Below, piece after piece: positions 62,900-64,000 of a stretch of 64,000 nucleotides of DNA (the stretch's first letter is position 1; every line of letters begins with the position of its first letter). This stretch comes from Pontibacter sp. SGAir0037 (GTDB taxonomy: Bacteria; Bacteroidota; Bacteroidia; Cytophagales; Hymenobacteraceae), in assembly GCF_005491705.1 (NCBI RefSeq), contig NZ_CP028092.1, positions 744,001-808,000 of the forward strand, in the 5' to 3' direction. The position numbers and the translations under genes were made by a program. Under the pieces are notes generated by a model that saw only the letters and a list, made by a program, of their open reading frames with translations, was not told where the DNA came from and ran no database searches.

Positions 62900-64000
62900 A
62901 TGGAAGCACAAACTACAGCTGCCGAAACAGCAAACGATAATATACAACTCGAAGGCGGCACCTACGAAATTCTGCGGAACCGCCTGCACAAAAGTGGTGC
63001 AGCACTACGTGACCGGCTGGATAAGCTGAACCAGGAGCGGAAGGAGGTGTTCGGGGCCATTGAAACAAAGCTGCTGGCTACAGAGCGGGTAACCACAGAA
63101 CATAACTGCGTGCCCTGGGACATGGTGCCGGTCGGCTTTTCGTTTCTGTTCGGCTATAATGTGCACCTGGGGCTGAAGTCGGAGGTGGAGCTGAGCGATG
63201 TGTTCAGTGTGTATGCTTATGAGAACCACGCTTTCCACCAGCAGTCGCTACAGCTTATCAGTGATAAGTTGTTTGTGGAAGACTTTCAGAAACTCTACAA
63301 ATACTATAAAAACACACAGTTTGTGAAGTTTGCTTTTATTGGTACACACCTGTTTATGGTGTTCCGTATCGGCAAAAGCGTGAACGATATTAAAACTTTT
63401 AAGTGGGCGGTGCAGGGCAACTCGCTTACCTATCTCGATAACCGCAGCGACCACGAGTTTGTGTTTCCCAACCAGCACGACTTCAGCTGGAAGCGCACCA
63501 CAAGAGAAGCGCAGCGTAAAGGCAGGCATCCGCATATTTCCATAGAAGATAAAGTATTTGTAGAAACCATTCACGGCGATCTGACGCTGAAGGTGGAGGA
63601 TAATACTGAATCGGGCCACGGCATTTATGCCGAGGAGGTGGAGGATAAAGACCAGACGCTCGACGACTCCGAAATTTATTACGCCATTATCGGCAACATT
63701 ATCCTGCTGAAGATACGCCCTTACCGGGAGAACAACTACCGATACCTGGTATACAACTCAAAGCTGAAGGAGGCGCGGCGGATAGATGCGCTGGAGAACT
63801 GCTGCATTATGCTGCCCGAAGACCATGGCCTGATCTACGCCTATGGTTACTACCTGCAAACCGGAGAGTTTAAACAGTTTGATAACAACCTGCAGGACAT
63901 GTTGTTCGAGAAGCGCATTGCCTCTCCGAACGGCGAAGATTTTCTGTACGTGTTCTATAACAAAGAGAGTGGTGTATACCTGCTGCTTTCCTACAATTTG
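62900..64000 (+). CDS. DUF3686-type 'DNA repair ATPase' (partial, C-terminus outside window)
   Basis: 367 N-terminal residues, open to the right edge. ATG at 62900, MEAQTTAAETANDNIQLEGG at the start. Recognisable family stretches are LRNRLHKSGAALRDRLDKLN, NCVPWDMVPVG, FLFGYNVHLGLKSEVELSDV and RPYRENNYRYLVYN. In related proteins a AAA-type ATPase lies in the C-terminal half, not visible here. Placed after PspA and flotillin; despite the database name, a membrane-linked role is possible. Confidence 0.85.
   Translation, partial: MEAQTTAAETANDNIQLEGGTYEILRNRLHKSGAALRDRLDKLNQERKEVFGAIETKLLATERVTTEHNCVPWDMVPVGFSFLFGYNVHLGLKSEVELSDVFSVYAYENHAFHQQSLQLISDKLFVEDFQKLYKYYKNTQFVKFAFIGTHLFMVFRIGKSVNDIKTFKWAVQGNSLTYLDNRSDHEFVFPNQHDFSWKRTTREAQRKGRHPHISIEDKVFVETIHGDLTLKVEDNTESGHGIYAEEVEDKDQTLDDSEIYYAIIGNIILLKIRPYRENNYRYLVYNSKLKEARRIDALENCCIMLPEDHGLIYAYGYYLQTGEFKQFDNNLQDMLFEKRIASPNGEDFLYVFYNKESGVYLLLSYNL

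Overview
The window looks like the chromosome of an aerobic or microaerobic Bacteroidota bacterium, most likely Cytophagales/Hymenobacteraceae (Pontibacter- or Hymenobacter-like). The evidence is two proteins with type IX secretion C-terminal domains, TonB receptors with carboxypeptidase-like regulatory N-termini, promoter candidates of the Bacteroidota TTTG-N17/18-TAnnTTTG type, few Shine-Dalgarno sequences, several TTG/GTG starts, and many long hairpin terminators. The genus is an inference. No rRNA, tRNA, CRISPR array, phage or transposase gene was seen.

Layout. 1-1.7 kb: biotin genes bioF (cut by the left edge) and bioB. 2.1-6.2 kb: a small Cys-containing secreted protein, a TonB receptor and a lipoprotein with Asp-box repeats and a C-x-C-C motif, preceded by a perfect FNR/CRP-like dyad placed next to a canonical promoter. 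6.3-13 kb: a YwqK/MORN-type repeat protein, a thiolase and a large secreted type IX nuclease with three tandem lamin-tail-like domains. 13.1-18 kb: a barrel-like protein, then a 54-residue lipoprotein ending in CPACGMG that overlaps a DUF692 (MNIO) enzyme with an unusual C-terminal extension, which is a candidate RiPP pathway, then a TPR sensor kinase.

18.5-35.8 kb is a molybdenum hydroxylase island: a PaoABC-like operon without an export signal, an SDR, XdhC and MocA (cofactor maturation), an IorAB-like pair with a Tat signal, moaA, moeA and moaC, and a second PaoABC-like operon in the opposite direction with a Tat signal and a cytochrome c. One locus thus holds three enzymes, part of the pathway for their cofactor and a plausible electron acceptor.

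36-44 kb: a ferredoxin and its reductase, a DUF72 protein, a cyanophycin synthetase with an isoaspartyl peptidase, and a Gly/Ser/Tyr-rich low-complexity protein followed by a 54-bp perfect palindrome. 43.8-49.7 kb: a STAS protein, a LuxR-type response regulator, a multi-PAS histidine kinase, a thioesterase and two small proteins. 49.7-53.7 kb: an ECF sigma factor, an anti-sigma/TonB fusion and a divergent vWA protein. 53.8-57.7 kb: a type IX cargo protein, and a phospholipase-D-like nuclease translationally coupled to an XRE/S24-like regulator.

57.9-64 kb is a membrane-stress cassette: YbjN-like, PspA, PLDc_N membrane protein, YqiJ-like OB-fold protein, YqiK-like flotillin, a MITE-like repeat, and the start of a DUF3686 ATPase cut by the right edge.

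The most promising candidate for an undescribed system is the lipoprotein-borne MNIO RiPP pair at 14.4-15.8 kb. The TonB/Cys-protein cassette at 2.1-6.2 kb, the FUS-like low-complexity protein and the PspA-flotillin-ATPase cassette come next.
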